A DNA stretch of 64,000 bases from Marinitoga lauensis (GTDB taxonomy: Bacteria > Thermotogota > Thermotogae > Petrotogales > Petrotogaceae), in NCBI RefSeq assembly GCF_004135675.1, contig NZ_QHLX01000002.1:1-64000 (forward strand), read 5' to 3'. The notes under the pieces were generated by a model, which saw only the letters and a list, made by a program, of their open reading frames with translations, searched no databases and was not told the origin of the DNA. This document shows positions 48,870 through 58,792 of this stretch, piece by piece (positions within the stretch are counted from its first letter, which is position 1; each line of letters begins with the position of its first letter). The translations under genes were made by a program, and so were the position numbers.

Positions 48870-48945
48870 GAGCGAATCCTAAACCTTTCGCATAGCGAAG
48901 AGTTTAGCTTCGCGAAGTGAAGCGTTGCCTTTCGCCCCATTTATT
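48870..48945. repeat. TTCGC..GCGAA palindromic repeats, site 4
   Basis: CTTTCGCATAGCGAAGAG and CTTCGCGAAGTGAAG, in the same order as at 37290 and 44406, followed by GCCTTTCGCC. It lies between AAA copy B and the exporter remnant. Confidence 0.65.
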
Positions 48946-49219
48946 CAGAGATTGAAACCTCTTCAATGTTTTTTAACTTTAATATTTTATCCCCTGCTTC
49001 ATCAAAATCATCCTCATGAGTTATTATAAAACATATTTTGTCTTTTAATTCCTCTTTTATTATCCTCTTTATTGTTTCTTTTATTTCTTTATCTATATGT
49101 GCCGTTGCTTCATCGAATATGAATACATCTGCTACTTTTGTCAGTGCAATTAATGTCAACTTCGTATTATATTTCATCAATATATATAACACTATTATAA
49201 ATTCTATTATGTTTTCCAT
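48941..49219 (-). pseudogene. Remnant of an ABC exporter (ATPase end fused to a membrane stub)
   Basis: The 92-residue product starts with one hydrophobic segment (IIEFIIVLYILMKY NTKLT region) and then jumps to the end of an ABC ATPase: Walker B VFIFDEATAHID, and IITHEDDFDEAGDKIL with the switch His. The Walker A and signature parts are absent. This fits an internal deletion of an exporter of the membrane-ATPase-fusion type, as used for peptide export. A strong site precedes the ATG, so it may still be translated. Confidence 0.6.
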
Positions 49220-49244
49220 TTCACTACCTCCGGATTAATAGGTC

Positions 49245-49883
49245 TCAATCATATATTTTTTCCTTATTAAGAAGAAATGGTGTCAGGTATATTATCCCTA
49301 TTGTCAGTAATATTCCAAATAATATGTAGTACCATTCTGATATTATAAATATATTCTTTATTTTTTCACCCTTAAATGCAAAAAAATAAATTAATAAAAA
49401 TATCGCTATTTTTATTATAAACGGATTATCTATGATCATAATACTAACTCCTAATATTGCACTTATTACTGTCATTCCTACAGGTATTGTAAGAATCAAT
49501 GTGATTAAATCCGAAACTGTTGGATATATTCCTGCACTAAATGGATTTATTATCATCCCTATTGCTATAAGTAAAATTTCTATACCTACTGTAAATATAA
49601 ATAAAGCTATGATTTTTCCTGCAAATATCTCTTTTATATCAAGTGGAGAAGATAATAAATATAAAAGATTCTTATTCTTTTTTTCCTCGTAAAAAGCTAT
49701 CCAGCCATATATATATGGAATAAAAAAAGAAACTAATACACCTACAGTAAAATATGGATTATATAAATGTTTTTTACCTATGTGTAGTGTTACTGCCCAT
49801 ATTATCATTACTATAAAAAATATATTTCTTTCTTTCTTTTTACGAAAGAAAGTCTTTAATTCTTTTTCAATTATAGCCCACAT
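49245..49883 (-). CDS. ABC-2 type permease D
   Basis: About 212 residues with six predicted helices; the start [20 protein letters not shown] is chosen because its ATG is 9 bases after GGGAGG. Later stretches (NLLYLLSSPLDIKEIFAGKI) are typical of ABC-2 permeases. It overlaps the end of the ATPase gene, so both form one exporter. The cargo is unknown; the neighbourhood suggests peptides. Confidence 0.75.
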   Translation of the reverse strand: MWAIIEKELKTFFRKKKERNIFFIVMIIWAVTLHIGKKHLYNPYFTVGVLVSFFIPYIYGWIAFYEEKKNKNLLYLLSSPLDIKEIFAGKIIALFIFTVGIEILLIAIGMIINPFSAGIYPTVSDLITLILTIPVGMTVISAILGVSIMIIDNPFIIKIAIFLLIYFFAFKGEKIKNIFIISEWYYILFGILLTIGIIYLTPFLLNKEKIYD

Positions 49884-50775
49884 TTTCTTCATCCTCCCTG
49901 ACAATTGATATATACATGTCTTCAAGTGTTGTTTTTTCGTCTTCTATTCTTTTTACCTCAATTCCTTCTTTTCTAAATATTTCCAATATTTTATCAACCT
50001 TTTCTTCCGGTATAATGGTTGTTTTTTCATCAGATATATTTATGTTGTTTTCTCTTATTATTTTTTCAGGTATTTTTTGACTAACTATAATTTTTACTTT
50101 ATCTTCTATTTTTAGTGCTTTTTTCATTTCTTTTAATGTTCCATCAACTACAATTTTTCCTTTCCTGAGAAATATTATTCTTGTACATATCCTTTCTATA
50201 TCAAATAAATCATGTGATGTTATTATCAATGATTTGTCAGTTCCTTTAAAATCTTTTAAAAAATCCACTATGTCTCTTCGGGCTTCAGGATCGAGGTTTG
50301 ATGTGGGTTCATCCATTATTACTAATTCAGGATCATGCGATAATGAATTTAATATTGCAACCTTTTGCCTCATTCCTGCTGAAAGCTTTTTTACCAATGT
50401 TTTTTTCTTTTCTGTTAATTTCCATCTATCAATTAAATCCCAGATTTCATTATTGCTCTTCTTATACACTTTCTGCCAGAATCTTATATTCTCTTCTATT
50501 GTTAAATCATCATATAATCCCGGGTGTCAAGCACCATACCTATTTTATTCTTTTCTAATTTTTTATGTTTTTTATGTCTTTTCCAAATATTTCTATTTCT
50601 CCTTCTGTTGGTTTTAATAAACCAAGTATTAATTTTATTAATGTGGTTTTTCCTGCACCATTTGGACCTATTATTCCTATTATTTCTCCTCTTCTTACTG
50701 AAAAATCCACTCCTTTTATTGCTTCTGCCCGCTATAATATCGCTTTTTTACTCCTTTGAATTTTATTATTTCCAT
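49867..50775 (-). CDS. ABC transporter ATP-binding protein D (two frameshifts)
   Basis: Repair with one A near 50735 and one G near 50526 gives about 302 residues. Walker A is [13 protein letters not shown], the signature is [13 protein letters not shown], Walker [13 protein letters not shown] and the switch His is in IITSHDLFD. The C-terminal 90 residues are the extra domain usual in CcmA/YhaQ-like drug or peptide exporters. A GAGGGA site lies before the ATG at 50775. The interval 50776-51006 to the left of the direct repeat shows nothing that I can recognise. Confidence 0.78.
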
Positions 50776-51006
50776 ATATATCCCTCCTCGGTAAATCAAA
50801 AATGAAATAATATATAATTTGCAACTCAATTATAATTCTTTCTATGACATTGCCATTCAAAATAATATTTCCGATGCAAAATGTGAATTTTATAACTTTA
50901 ATATTCAAAAAAATCTCAATAGACTAAATTTCATCTATTCTACAATAAAATTTATTTTAATTTTCAGTTCGCAATAATTTTATCAAAATAAAAAAAAAAA
51001 CAATAA

Positions 51007-51293
51007 CATTAATATGAATTCAATGTAATTTTTTGTTTTCCTAAATTTAATAAATTTACATATTTATTATATCAATTGATATATTTTTATTGTTAATTTT
51101 TTATTGTATATTTGATAATTGTTAATTATGCACTCAAACCACCAAAGCCAGTTTATTTTACATGGTAAGAAATGTATAAAAAACGAGGCTTACACCTCGC
51201 TTTTTATACCATATTTCTTTGTCAATTGATATGTATAATAACCCAATACTACTTTTAACAAATCAAATAATATAAAAGGCAAAAATCCTATTT
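51007..51293. repeat. Left 287-bp direct repeat flanking the IS, with a bioY 3' fragment
   Basis: This stretch matches 53226-53512 over its full length with no gaps and about five differences by eye. It carries the bioY terminator (51180-51207) and the last 34 or so codons of bioY (minus strand, 51190-51293) cut off at the IS. It is read as a long target-site duplication made by the IS. Confidence 0.88.
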
Positions 51294-53225
51294 TCCTGCC
51301 TTTGACAGCAATTTGGCGATTTTAAGGGAAATGGAACGGTAGAATGCGGGTTTGAGGCGTGTATTTTTCAGGAAGTCGAAAAATTGTGTGGCTAACTTTT
51401 GTTACAGAGAATTAACTATAATTAGTAATATATTAGTCCTTTTGGTGGTATAATATATATGACAACCACTGAAAGGAGATGTTTTAAAATGTATCCTAAA
51501 ATATCAAAAGTGAAAGGAAAAAGATATTTAAGGATAATGGAAAGCAAAAGAGAAAATGGAAAAGTGAAACAGCATACAGTAATAAATTTTGGAAATATAG
51601 ATAAGTATAGTAAAAAAGATATAACAAAACTTGTAGATAGTCTTTTTAAAATATTTGAAATAGATGAATATGAAAAAATAGAAGATGATTTAATGGAAGA
51701 AATAGCAAGAAGAAATTACGGAGCCAAAGTAATAGTAAATAAGATATTTGAAAGATATGAGATGAAAAGATATTTTGAAAGACTGGATAAAGAAATAAAA
51801 TACAATGCAGAAGAAATGTTAAAAATAATGGTGATGAATAGAATAGTAGAACCGAAGAGTAAATTGGGAATATTTAATAATTTAGAGTATTTTGGATATA
51901 ACAAAGTGGAAGTTAAAAAAGAAAAAGACCTGGAAGAAAAAGATGTAATGTTGCACTGGTTATACAGAACATTGGATATATTAGCAGATAATAAAGAGTC
52001 GATAGAAAAACATATGTATAATCAAAGGATAAGTTTGTTTAATACAACGGTAGATTTAGTATTTTACGATGTAACAACATTAGCGTTTGAAACACAACAA
52101 ACAAATGAAATATTACAAATGGGATATTCAAAAGATAAGAAATTCAATGAGTCGCAAGTAGTATTAGGAATGTCAATAGATCAAGATAGAATGCCAGTTA
52201 GTTTTGATATATATGCAGGAAATACATTCGAAGGGCATACATTCAAAGATTCAATAGAAAAAATGAAAAAAGAATATCAATTAGGAAAAGTAATAGTAGT
52301 AGCAGATAGAGGAATGATGAGTAAAAAAAATATAGAAGTAGTAGAAAATTCTAATTATGAATTCATAGTAGGAAAATCAATAAAACAAATAAAAAAAGTA
52401 AATATATTTGAAGGAGAATTCATAGAACTAGCAAAAGGAATAAAATATAGAGAAGTAGAATATGAAAATAAAAGATTACTCATAATATATTCAGAAGAAA
52501 GAGCCAAAAAAGACAGAGCAGATAGACTACGATTAATAGAAAAAGCGAAAAAAATGTTAGAAGAAGGAAATATAGATTCCAAAAGTAAAAGAGGAGCGAA
52601 AAAATATTTAAAAGAACAGAACAAACAAAATTATATACTGGACATAGAAAAAATAGAAAATGATGAAAAATACGATGGATACTATGGAATAATAACAAAC
52701 ACAAAACTATCGCCAAAAGAAATATTAGAACAATATCATACATTATGGAAAGTAGAAGAAACATTTAGAACATTAAAAAATTATCTTGAAACAAGACCGG
52801 TATTTCATTGGACACCGAAAAGAATAAAAGGACATATTGTAATGAGTTTCATATCTTACATAATTCAAAGAACATTAGAATTAGAACTGGAAAAAAATAA
52901 TATTGAATACTCTCATGAAAAAATAAGAGAAGCTATAAAAAAATGGAATACTCTGAAATAAGATTAAAAGACAAATTATTTGCATTAAGAGCCAATTTAA
53001 ACGATTTTCAAAAAGCCATATTAAAAACATTAAAAATAGAAAAACCGAAAAAAATGATGGAATTAGATGAATTTAAAAAAATAATCTCCTAAAACACGCA
53101 TGAAAAGCCAAAAAGGAGGAGGTGTGTGGCTAATTTCTCTTTTTATAAAAAGTTAACAATAGCTATTTTTTTGAATAATTCTACTTTTTAGAATTTTGTT
53201 GATAATAATAGTGTCAAACTCAGGA
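51294..53225 (+). mobile_element. IS1634-like insertion sequence, 1932 bp
   Basis: The ends are inverted repeats: left TCCTGCCTTTGACAGCAAT, right (complement) TCCTGAGTTTGACACTATT. One transposase gene fills the element. It is flanked by 287-bp direct repeats. Members of the IS1634 family are known to make unusually long and variable direct repeats, up to several hundred bases, which fits. A second copy's end is at 1-52. Confidence 0.88.
51489..53092 (+). CDS. IS1634 family DDE transposase (one frameshift)
   Basis: The ATG at 51489 follows AAAGGAGA and gives the family start MYPKISKVKGKRYLRIMES. The acidic triad is visible: first Asp in VFYDVTTLAFE, second in VVADRGMMSKKN, and Glu in YHTLWKVEETFRTLK (Y-x3-W-x2-E-x6-K, the IS4-superfamily YREK-like signature). 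The frame breaks near 52943; adding one A extends the protein by about 46 residues to 53092, for about 534 in total. If the A is really missing, only the tail is altered. Confidence 0.88.
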
Positions 53226-53512
53226 CATTAATATGAATTCAATGTAATTTTTTGTTTTCCTAAATTTAATAAATTTACATCTTTATTATATCAATTGATA
53301 TATTTTTATTGTTAATTTTTTATTGTATATTTGATAATTGTTAATTATACACTCAAACCACCAAAGCCAATTTATTTTACATGGTAAGAAATGTATAAAA
53401 AACGAGGCTTACGCCTCGCTTTTTATACCATATTTCTTTGTCAATTGATATGTATAATAACCCAATACTACTTTTAACAAATCAAATAATATAAAAGGTA
53501 AAAATCCTATTT
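53226..53512. repeat. Right 287-bp direct repeat flanking the IS
   Basis: Partner of 51007-51293. Here the copy continues without break into the rest of bioY, which shows that this side carries the original gene. Differences from the left copy are single substitutions (for example ACGCC versus ACACC in the terminator loop). Confidence 0.88.
53395..53420 (-). terminator. Terminator of bioY
   Basis: CGAGGC and GCCTCG pair around a 4-base loop; on the minus strand a T run follows. A second copy lies in the left direct repeat at 51180-51207. Confidence 0.85.
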
Positions 53513-53908
53513 TCAATGCTTTTATAACATTAATATCCAATTTAATCATAAGTCCAGAAACGCCAAAAATATAAATAACAATAATTGCTAAAAAACCTTT
53601 TATTATATTTTCAAAAGGCAAAAACGCTACTAATGTTGAGAGTAAAAATCCTATTATATATCCTCCAGTTGGGCCTAAAATAACTGAAATCCCTCCAGCA
53701 AATCCAGCAAAAACAGGCAGTCCTATTGCTCCAGCAATATATATATTAAAACTGCTTTCCATGCTTCTTTTTTTAAAAAGTATACAGTCAATATAATACC
53801 AAAAACCTGTAATGTAAAAGGAACCCCAAAAGGTGTTGGTATTTTAATCCAAGATGTAACAATTAAAAAGGCTGTAAATAAACCCAATAAAGATATTTTG
53901 CTTTTCAT
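53409..53908 (-). CDS. bioY: Biotin transporter BioY-like S component (one frameshift)
   Basis: Two frames join when one G is added near 53737, giving LLGAIGLPVFAGFAGGISVILGPTGG, the BioY signature across its membrane helices. About 166 residues and six helices; the start MKSKISLLGLFTAFLIV follows AGGTGAAAC at 53908. As an ECF S component it binds biotin or a related compound and needs EcfT (see 30436) and EcfA. It is 8 bases after nupQ and probably belongs to that operon. The IS inserted into or next to it, but the duplication preserved a full copy. Confidence 0.8.
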
Positions 53909-53916
53909 GTTTCACC

Positions 53917-54840
53917 TCATATATCCCTATTTCTTTTATTTCTTGATTTATTCCATGCATAAAATGCCAATGCACCGACGGTTATTATAAAAGGCATTGA
54001 TTGTGTTACTTCATATGGTATATTTAAGAATTGTAAAGAAAAAGACAGGGCTTCTGAAAACCCGAATAATAACGAACCAAGAGCTACACCATATGCCGAT
54101 GTACCTCCTAATGCCTGTGCTGCTAAAGCGATAAATCCTCTACCTGATGTCATATCCCTTGCAAACCATGAAACATATCCCATTGAAAGAAAAATTCCTC
54201 CTAAACTAGCAAGCATTCCACTAATAATCAATGCTGTATATTGTGTTTTAAATACAGAAATACCAACAGAACGTGCTGCATCAGGTGATTCTCCTACAGA
54301 TCTAATTCTCAATCCTAAAGGTGTTTTATACAACATGTATTGTATTAAAAATACAAGAATTATTGCCACATAAGTTAAAATGTGATGCCCGCTTAATATA
54401 TTTCCCAAAATAGGTATATTTTTTATTATTGGTATATCTATATTCGGTAATACCAGAGATTTTAATGAGGCTGAAGATCCTTTATCTCCTGTTAATAAAT
54501 AAAGTGCATATATTGTTCCACCACTGGCAAATATATTTAAGGCAATAGCAGCCATAATTATATCTGTCTTCAGTTTAAGTGAAAAATATGCTAATATCGA
54601 AGACATAACTATTCCTGTTAATAACGCACCTATTACCGCTAACCATAAACTTTGAGTAAAACCACTTATAATAACTCCCACAAAAGCGGAAAAAAGCATT
54701 GTCCCTTCAAGTGCAATATTAGGCGTTCCAGCCAATTCTGCAACTAATGCTCCTAATGCTGCTAAAAGTATAGGCGTGGTAACCCTGATTCCTGATGCAA
54801 CAAAATCCCATGATAAAATAGAACTTAATACACTATTCAT
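53917..54840 (-). CDS. nupQ: BMP-type nucleoside ABC transporter permease 2
   Basis: About 307 residues and eight or more helices. The family sequence TTPILLAALGALVAELAGTPNIALEGTML is recognisable (split over helices 1 and 2), and GRGFIALAAQALGG is the conserved loop near the end. The ATG at 54840 follows GGTGGTGAG and overlaps nupP by 8 bases. With NupP it forms the channel of a purine nucleoside importer of the BmpA-NupOPQ type. Confidence 0.83.
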   Translation of the reverse strand: MNSVLSSILSWDFVASGIRVTTPILLAALGALVAELAGTPNIALEGTMLFSAFVGVIISGFTQSLWLAVIGALLTGIVMSSILAYFSLKLKTDIIMAAIALNIFASGGTIYALYLLTGDKGSSASLKSLVLPNIDIPIIKNIPILGNILSGHHILTYVAIILVFLIQYMLYKTPLGLRIRSVGESPDAARSVGISVFKTQYTALIISGMLASLGGIFLSMGYVSWFARDMTSGRGFIALAAQALGGTSAYGVALGSLLFGFSEALSFSLQFLNIPYEVTQSMPFIITVGALAFYAWNKSRNKRNRDI

Positions 54841-55987
54841 TTGTCTCACCACCAACAATAGCTTCTTCTGTATGTTTTGCTTCTTTTTCTATAGCTCTTT
54901 GTTTCATTTGTGAAAGGAATGCTTCTGCAGTTACCAATAATATAATAGTGGCCTGTAAAATTGCTACCATTTCCGGTGGAATATTTGTATATCTTCCCAT
55001 TGTTTTTGCTCCAACCCTGATATATGAAAGAAATAATGCAGCAACTGGAACATAAATTGGATTATTTCTCGCAAGAGTCGCAATAATAATACCATCCCAT
55101 CCATATCCAGGCGAGTATAACCATACAAACCTTCCATAATATCCTAATAGTTCAATAATTCCTGCTGTACCGGCTATCGCACCACTGAGTAAATGTACCT
55201 GAAAAAATGTTTTTTGTGTATTAATTCCAGAATAATAAGCAAAATGTTTATTATTACCAATTAATCTAACCTTATAGCCCCATGTTGTTTTTTTCATAAC
55301 AAACCATAAGGCAAAACTCAAAGCAAGTGCTATCAATATACCGCTATGCCATCTATATCTATCATTTAATAAAAATAATGTAGCAGAATCTGAAAATTTT
55401 AAAGATACTAATTGCCCGGCATTAGGATCCCTTAAAAAGGTCTTAATGATAAATAATCCCATATATAATGCGACATAATTAAGCATTAATGAAGTAACAA
55501 CTTCTGATGCATTCCATTTTGATTTTAAATAACCCGGAATTGCTGACCATGCAGCACCAACCATGGAAGCTATTAAAATTACAATAATTGGAGTTATTAT
55601 TGGTATTGATGGAAAATAAATAGCTGCTCCAGTTGCAATAGCTGCACCTAAAAATAATTGCCCTTCAGCACCTATATTAAAATGTCTGGCTGTAAAAATT
55701 AAAGATACAGCAAGACCTGTAATCATAATAGGAACACTTTCATTTATCCATTGAATAAATCCTCTTAAATTAAAAACCCAATGTCCTCTTCGATGCTTTA
55801 AAACTGGAGAAATTAAAAATGTCCTAAAAGCATCGTTTGCATCTTTTATAGCTGATTTTAGTTTATCAAAAAATGCCATATCTCCTTTTGGAAATGCGGA
55901 TAATAAAATAAGAATATATCCTAGTGCTAAAGCAATTGCAATTGCAATAGCTGTTCTATATACCTCATATCTTTTTGTCGACTTCAT
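54833..55987 (-). CDS. nupP: BMP-type nucleoside ABC transporter permease 1
   Basis: 384 residues with about nine helices. Landmarks are FTARHFNIGAEGQLFLGA, SEVVTSLMLNYVALY and the late GYGWDGIIIATLARNNP loop, all typical of YufP/NupP permeases. The ATG overlaps the stop of the ATPase gene by four bases. The cytoplasmic start (KSTKRYEVYR) is long, as is common. Confidence 0.83.
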   Translation of the reverse strand: MKSTKRYEVYRTAIAIAIALALGYILILLSAFPKGDMAFFDKLKSAIKDANDAFRTFLISPVLKHRRGHWVFNLRGFIQWINESVPIMITGLAVSLIFTARHFNIGAEGQLFLGAAIATGAAIYFPSIPIITPIIVILIASMVGAAWSAIPGYLKSKWNASEVVTSLMLNYVALYMGLFIIKTFLRDPNAGQLVSLKFSDSATLFLLNDRYRWHSGILIALALSFALWFVMKKTTWGYKVRLIGNNKHFAYYSGINTQKTFFQVHLLSGAIAGTAGIIELLGYYGRFVWLYSPGYGWDGIIIATLARNNPIYVPVAALFLSYIRVGAKTMGRYTNIPPEMVAILQATIILLVTAEAFLSQMKQRAIEKEAKHTEEAIVGGETNE

Positions 55988-57534
55988 ATCAAATCACCCA
56001 TTTCTTCTTTAGACATTTTCTTTATTCCAAGCATATATTCACCTAAAATTTGCTCATCTATTTCTTTGATATTTTCAAAATGCGCTACAAATTCTCCGTG
56101 ATAAATAACAAGTATTCTATCAGAAACTTCTAATAATTCTGTTAAATCAGAAGATATCAATAAAACAGCCACATTATTATCTCTTTCTTTTACCAATCTT
56201 CTTCTAATAAAATCTGCTGCTGCAATATCAATACCTCTTGTAGGTTGATCCGCTACGATAATTTTTGAATTAGATGTAAATTCCCTGGCGACAACAACTT
56301 TTTGAATATTTCCACCAGATAACATTTTTACTGCTGTTTTTGGTCCATCTGTCCTAATATCAAATTCCTTTATCATCCTTTTTGCAAATTCAGTAATCTT
56401 ATTATATTTCAAAACACCTTTTTTAGAAAATGGAGCTCTGTTAAATCGATCGCTAATCAAATTTTCTTCTATTGTATCTTCTTTTGACACACCATGAAGC
56501 ATCCTATCTGCAGGAATAAAACTCATTCCTATTTTTCTAAATTCATAAGGATTATCTGCTTCTTTCATGTTCTTACCAAAAATAAATATTTCTCCATTTT
56601 CTGGTTTATCCATACCTGTGATAATATCAACTAATTCTGTCTGTCCATTTCCTTCAACACCTGCAATTCCAAGAATTTCTCCTTCTCTTAATTTTAAATT
56701 TACTCCTTTTAACATTTTCACGCCATCAAAACGTGTATATTCTAAATTTTTTGCCTCTAAAACAATCTTTCCTGGTTTAGCTGGTGTTTTATCGATTTCA
56801 ATATCAACATCTCTACCAACCATCATTCTTGACATATCTTTTTCGGTAATATTTTTAACTTCTGCTTCACCTATTGTTTTACCTCGTCTTAAAACAGTTA
56901 TTCTATCTGCTATTTCCTTTACTTCATTTAATTTATGTGTAATAAAAATCACTGTTTTTCCTGCTTTTGTTAGATTTTTTAAAGCTTTAAATAACTCCAC
57001 TGTTTCCTGTGGAGTTAAAACAGCCGTTGGCTCATCCAATATAATTAAATCCGCTCCTCTAACAAGAGTCTTTATAATCTCAACTCTTTGTTTCATACCT
57101 ACACTAATATCCTTTACCTTTTCTTTCAAAGGAACAGGTAATCCATATTTATTCATTTCATTCTCAACAAATTCAATAGATTTTTTTAAATCTATTGAAA
57201 GTCCCTTTCGTGGTTCCATACCAAGAACCACATTTTCAACAACAGTTAAAGATGGAACCAACATAAAATGTTGATGAACCATACCTATACCTAATTCAAT
57301 AGCTTTATATGGCGAATTAATATTCACTAACTCACCATTATAATAAATTTCACCTTCTGTCGGCCTTTCAAACCCAAATAATATCTTCATCAAAGTACTT
57401 TTGCCTGCACCATTTTCACCAAGAAGGGCATGAATTTCTCCTTTTTTTACCTTTAAATTTACTCCTTTGTTTGCGGTAACACCATTAGGATATACTTTCC
57501 ATATATTTCTCATCTCAAGAACATATTCACTCAT
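55984..57534 (-). CDS. nupO: BMP-type nucleoside ABC transporter ATP-binding protein
   Basis: Two ABC domains in 516 residues. Half 1: Walker A GENGAGKST, signature SVGMKQRVEI, Walker B ILDEPTAVL. Half 2: P-loop GVEGNGQTE, signature LSGGNIQKV, Walker B VADQPTRGID. The start MSEYVLEMRNIWKVYPNG at 57534 follows GGTGAGAGGT. Sequence style (VYPNGVTANKGVNL) is that of YufO/NupO. It powers the NupPQ channel. Confidence 0.85.
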   Translation of the reverse strand: MSEYVLEMRNIWKVYPNGVTANKGVNLKVKKGEIHALLGENGAGKSTLMKILFGFERPTEGEIYYNGELVNINSPYKAIELGIGMVHQHFMLVPSLTVVENVVLGMEPRKGLSIDLKKSIEFVENEMNKYGLPVPLKEKVKDISVGMKQRVEIIKTLVRGADLIILDEPTAVLTPQETVELFKALKNLTKAGKTVIFITHKLNEVKEIADRITVLRRGKTIGEAEVKNITEKDMSRMMVGRDVDIEIDKTPAKPGKIVLEAKNLEYTRFDGVKMLKGVNLKLREGEILGIAGVEGNGQTELVDIITGMDKPENGEIFIFGKNMKEADNPYEFRKIGMSFIPADRMLHGVSKEDTIEENLISDRFNRAPFSKKGVLKYNKITEFAKRMIKEFDIRTDGPKTAVKMLSGGNIQKVVVAREFTSNSKIIVADQPTRGIDIAAADFIRRRLVKERDNNVAVLLISSDLTELLEVSDRILVIYHGEFVAHFENIKEIDEQILGEYMLGIKKMSKEEMGDLI

Positions 57535-57589
57535 ACCTCTCACCTTTCTTAATAATAAATTAATTACAGCAAAAATAAATTTTTGTTTT

Positions 57590-57620
57590 TTAATAAAACA
57601 GGGGCTATTAATAGCCCCTT
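57590..57620 (-). terminator. Hairpin between bmpA and nupO
   Basis: GGGGCTATTAATAGCCCC is a perfect 18-base palindrome at 57601, followed on the minus strand by TGTTTTATT. It lies after the binding-protein gene, as in the xyl and ugp operons, and should act as a partial terminator. Confidence 0.78.
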
Positions 57621-57650
57621 TTCCAAAAAGATTATATGTCTTTTATATTA

Positions 57651-58730
57651 TTATGGTCTTACAGAATTTCTAATTTTATTTAACTCTTCGTTACTCATTC
57701 CATATGCAGTTGGAACTTTAATTTCTCCTCTGATAATACCTAATTCTATATCTTTTAATTTTATCAATACCCATGGATCTGATTTCATAATTTCTCTAAA
57801 GTACTTATTATCTGCTAAACCTATACCTTTTTCTTTCAATCCCAATGCTTCTGCTTTACCTAAAGGCATTTTACCTTCTAAATACAATTTTATTGCTCTA
57901 TACAATGAATAATCTACATTCTTCATCATTGATGTCAAAGTGTGTTTTACTATATCCATATCTTTTTCTTCATATAATAATTGCATATCGGAATCAACAC
58001 CTATTGCCCATCTATCCATTTCTTTTGCTGCTGCTAAAACACCATTTCCTGTTTCTCCAGCAACTGCAAAAACAACATCTGCTCCCTGCCTATACATGGA
58101 TAATGTAAATTCTTTTCCTTTTGCAGGGTCATTCCATGCTCCAACATAAGAAATTAATACCTTTATTTCTGGATCAATATATTTTGCACCTTCTATATAA
58201 CCCACTAAGAAATCATTTATAACAGGTATATCCATACCGCCCAAAAATCCTATAATTTTCTTATCAGGAACAGAATATTTGAATTTTTTTGATTCGGAAA
58301 CTAATGCTGCCATTGCACCTGCTAAAAATGAACCTTCGTTCTGTTTATATGTAATTGAGTAAACATTTTGAAGATTACCCTTTGAATAATCCACAGCATC
58401 ATCAAAAATTACATATTTTTGATCTGGATATAATGGAGCTATTCTTTCTAATAGCTCTACCATTTGCCAGGTTCCAACAATTATAATATCATATTCTTCA
58501 CTATCAGAAATATCTTCCAACGTTGGTTCCCATTCAGATGGATTATAACCCATTTCAATAACTTTTGTTTCTACACCCAATTTTTCTTCTGCCCATTTCA
58601 TACCCCTGGCAGCAGAATCAAAGAATGATTTATCACCCAGTGTTCCATTAATTAACAACGCTACTTTTACTTTGCCGAATAATGTCAATGATAATACTGC
58701 AATTAATAACACTACCAAAATCTTTTTCAT
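57651..58730 (-). CDS. bmpA: BMP family nucleoside-binding protein
   Basis: 359 residues with a signal peptide (KKILVVLLIAVLSLTLFG). No lipobox Cys is present, unlike many BmpA proteins, so it may be soluble or held by the signal helix. Family stretches: LINGTLGDKSFFDSAARG, SITYKQNEGSFLAGAMAAL, IIGFLGGMDIPVINDFLVG and AVAGETGNGVLAAAKE. It captures nucleosides for NupOPQ. GGAGGGG precedes the ATG. It lies 62 bases after adenine deaminase in the same direction. Confidence 0.86.
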   Translation of the reverse strand: MKKILVVLLIAVLSLTLFGKVKVALLINGTLGDKSFFDSAARGMKWAEEKLGVETKVIEMGYNPSEWEPTLEDISDSEEYDIIIVGTWQMVELLERIAPLYPDQKYVIFDDAVDYSKGNLQNVYSITYKQNEGSFLAGAMAALVSESKKFKYSVPDKKIIGFLGGMDIPVINDFLVGYIEGAKYIDPEIKVLISYVGAWNDPAKGKEFTLSMYRQGADVVFAVAGETGNGVLAAAKEMDRWAIGVDSDMQLLYEEKDMDIVKHTLTSMMKNVDYSLYRAIKLYLEGKMPLGKAEALGLKEKGIGLADNKYFREIMKSDPWVLIKLKDIELGIIRGEIKVPTAYGMSNEELNKIRNSVRP

Positions 58731-58792
58731 ATAAACCCCTCCTTTTTCTAATGGTTTAATTTTACTACAATTTTATATTTTTTCCAATTTGC

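Noticed and set aside
51190-51293. A separate small gene left of the IS
   Set aside because: It is the duplicated 3' end of bioY, cut off from a start codon by the IS.
56567-57274. A 235-codon open frame on the plus strand opposite nupO
   Set aside because: It is the mirror of a conserved ATPase gene, has no ribosome site and a composition (Ser, Phe, Ile-rich) typical of antisense frames in AT-rich DNA.
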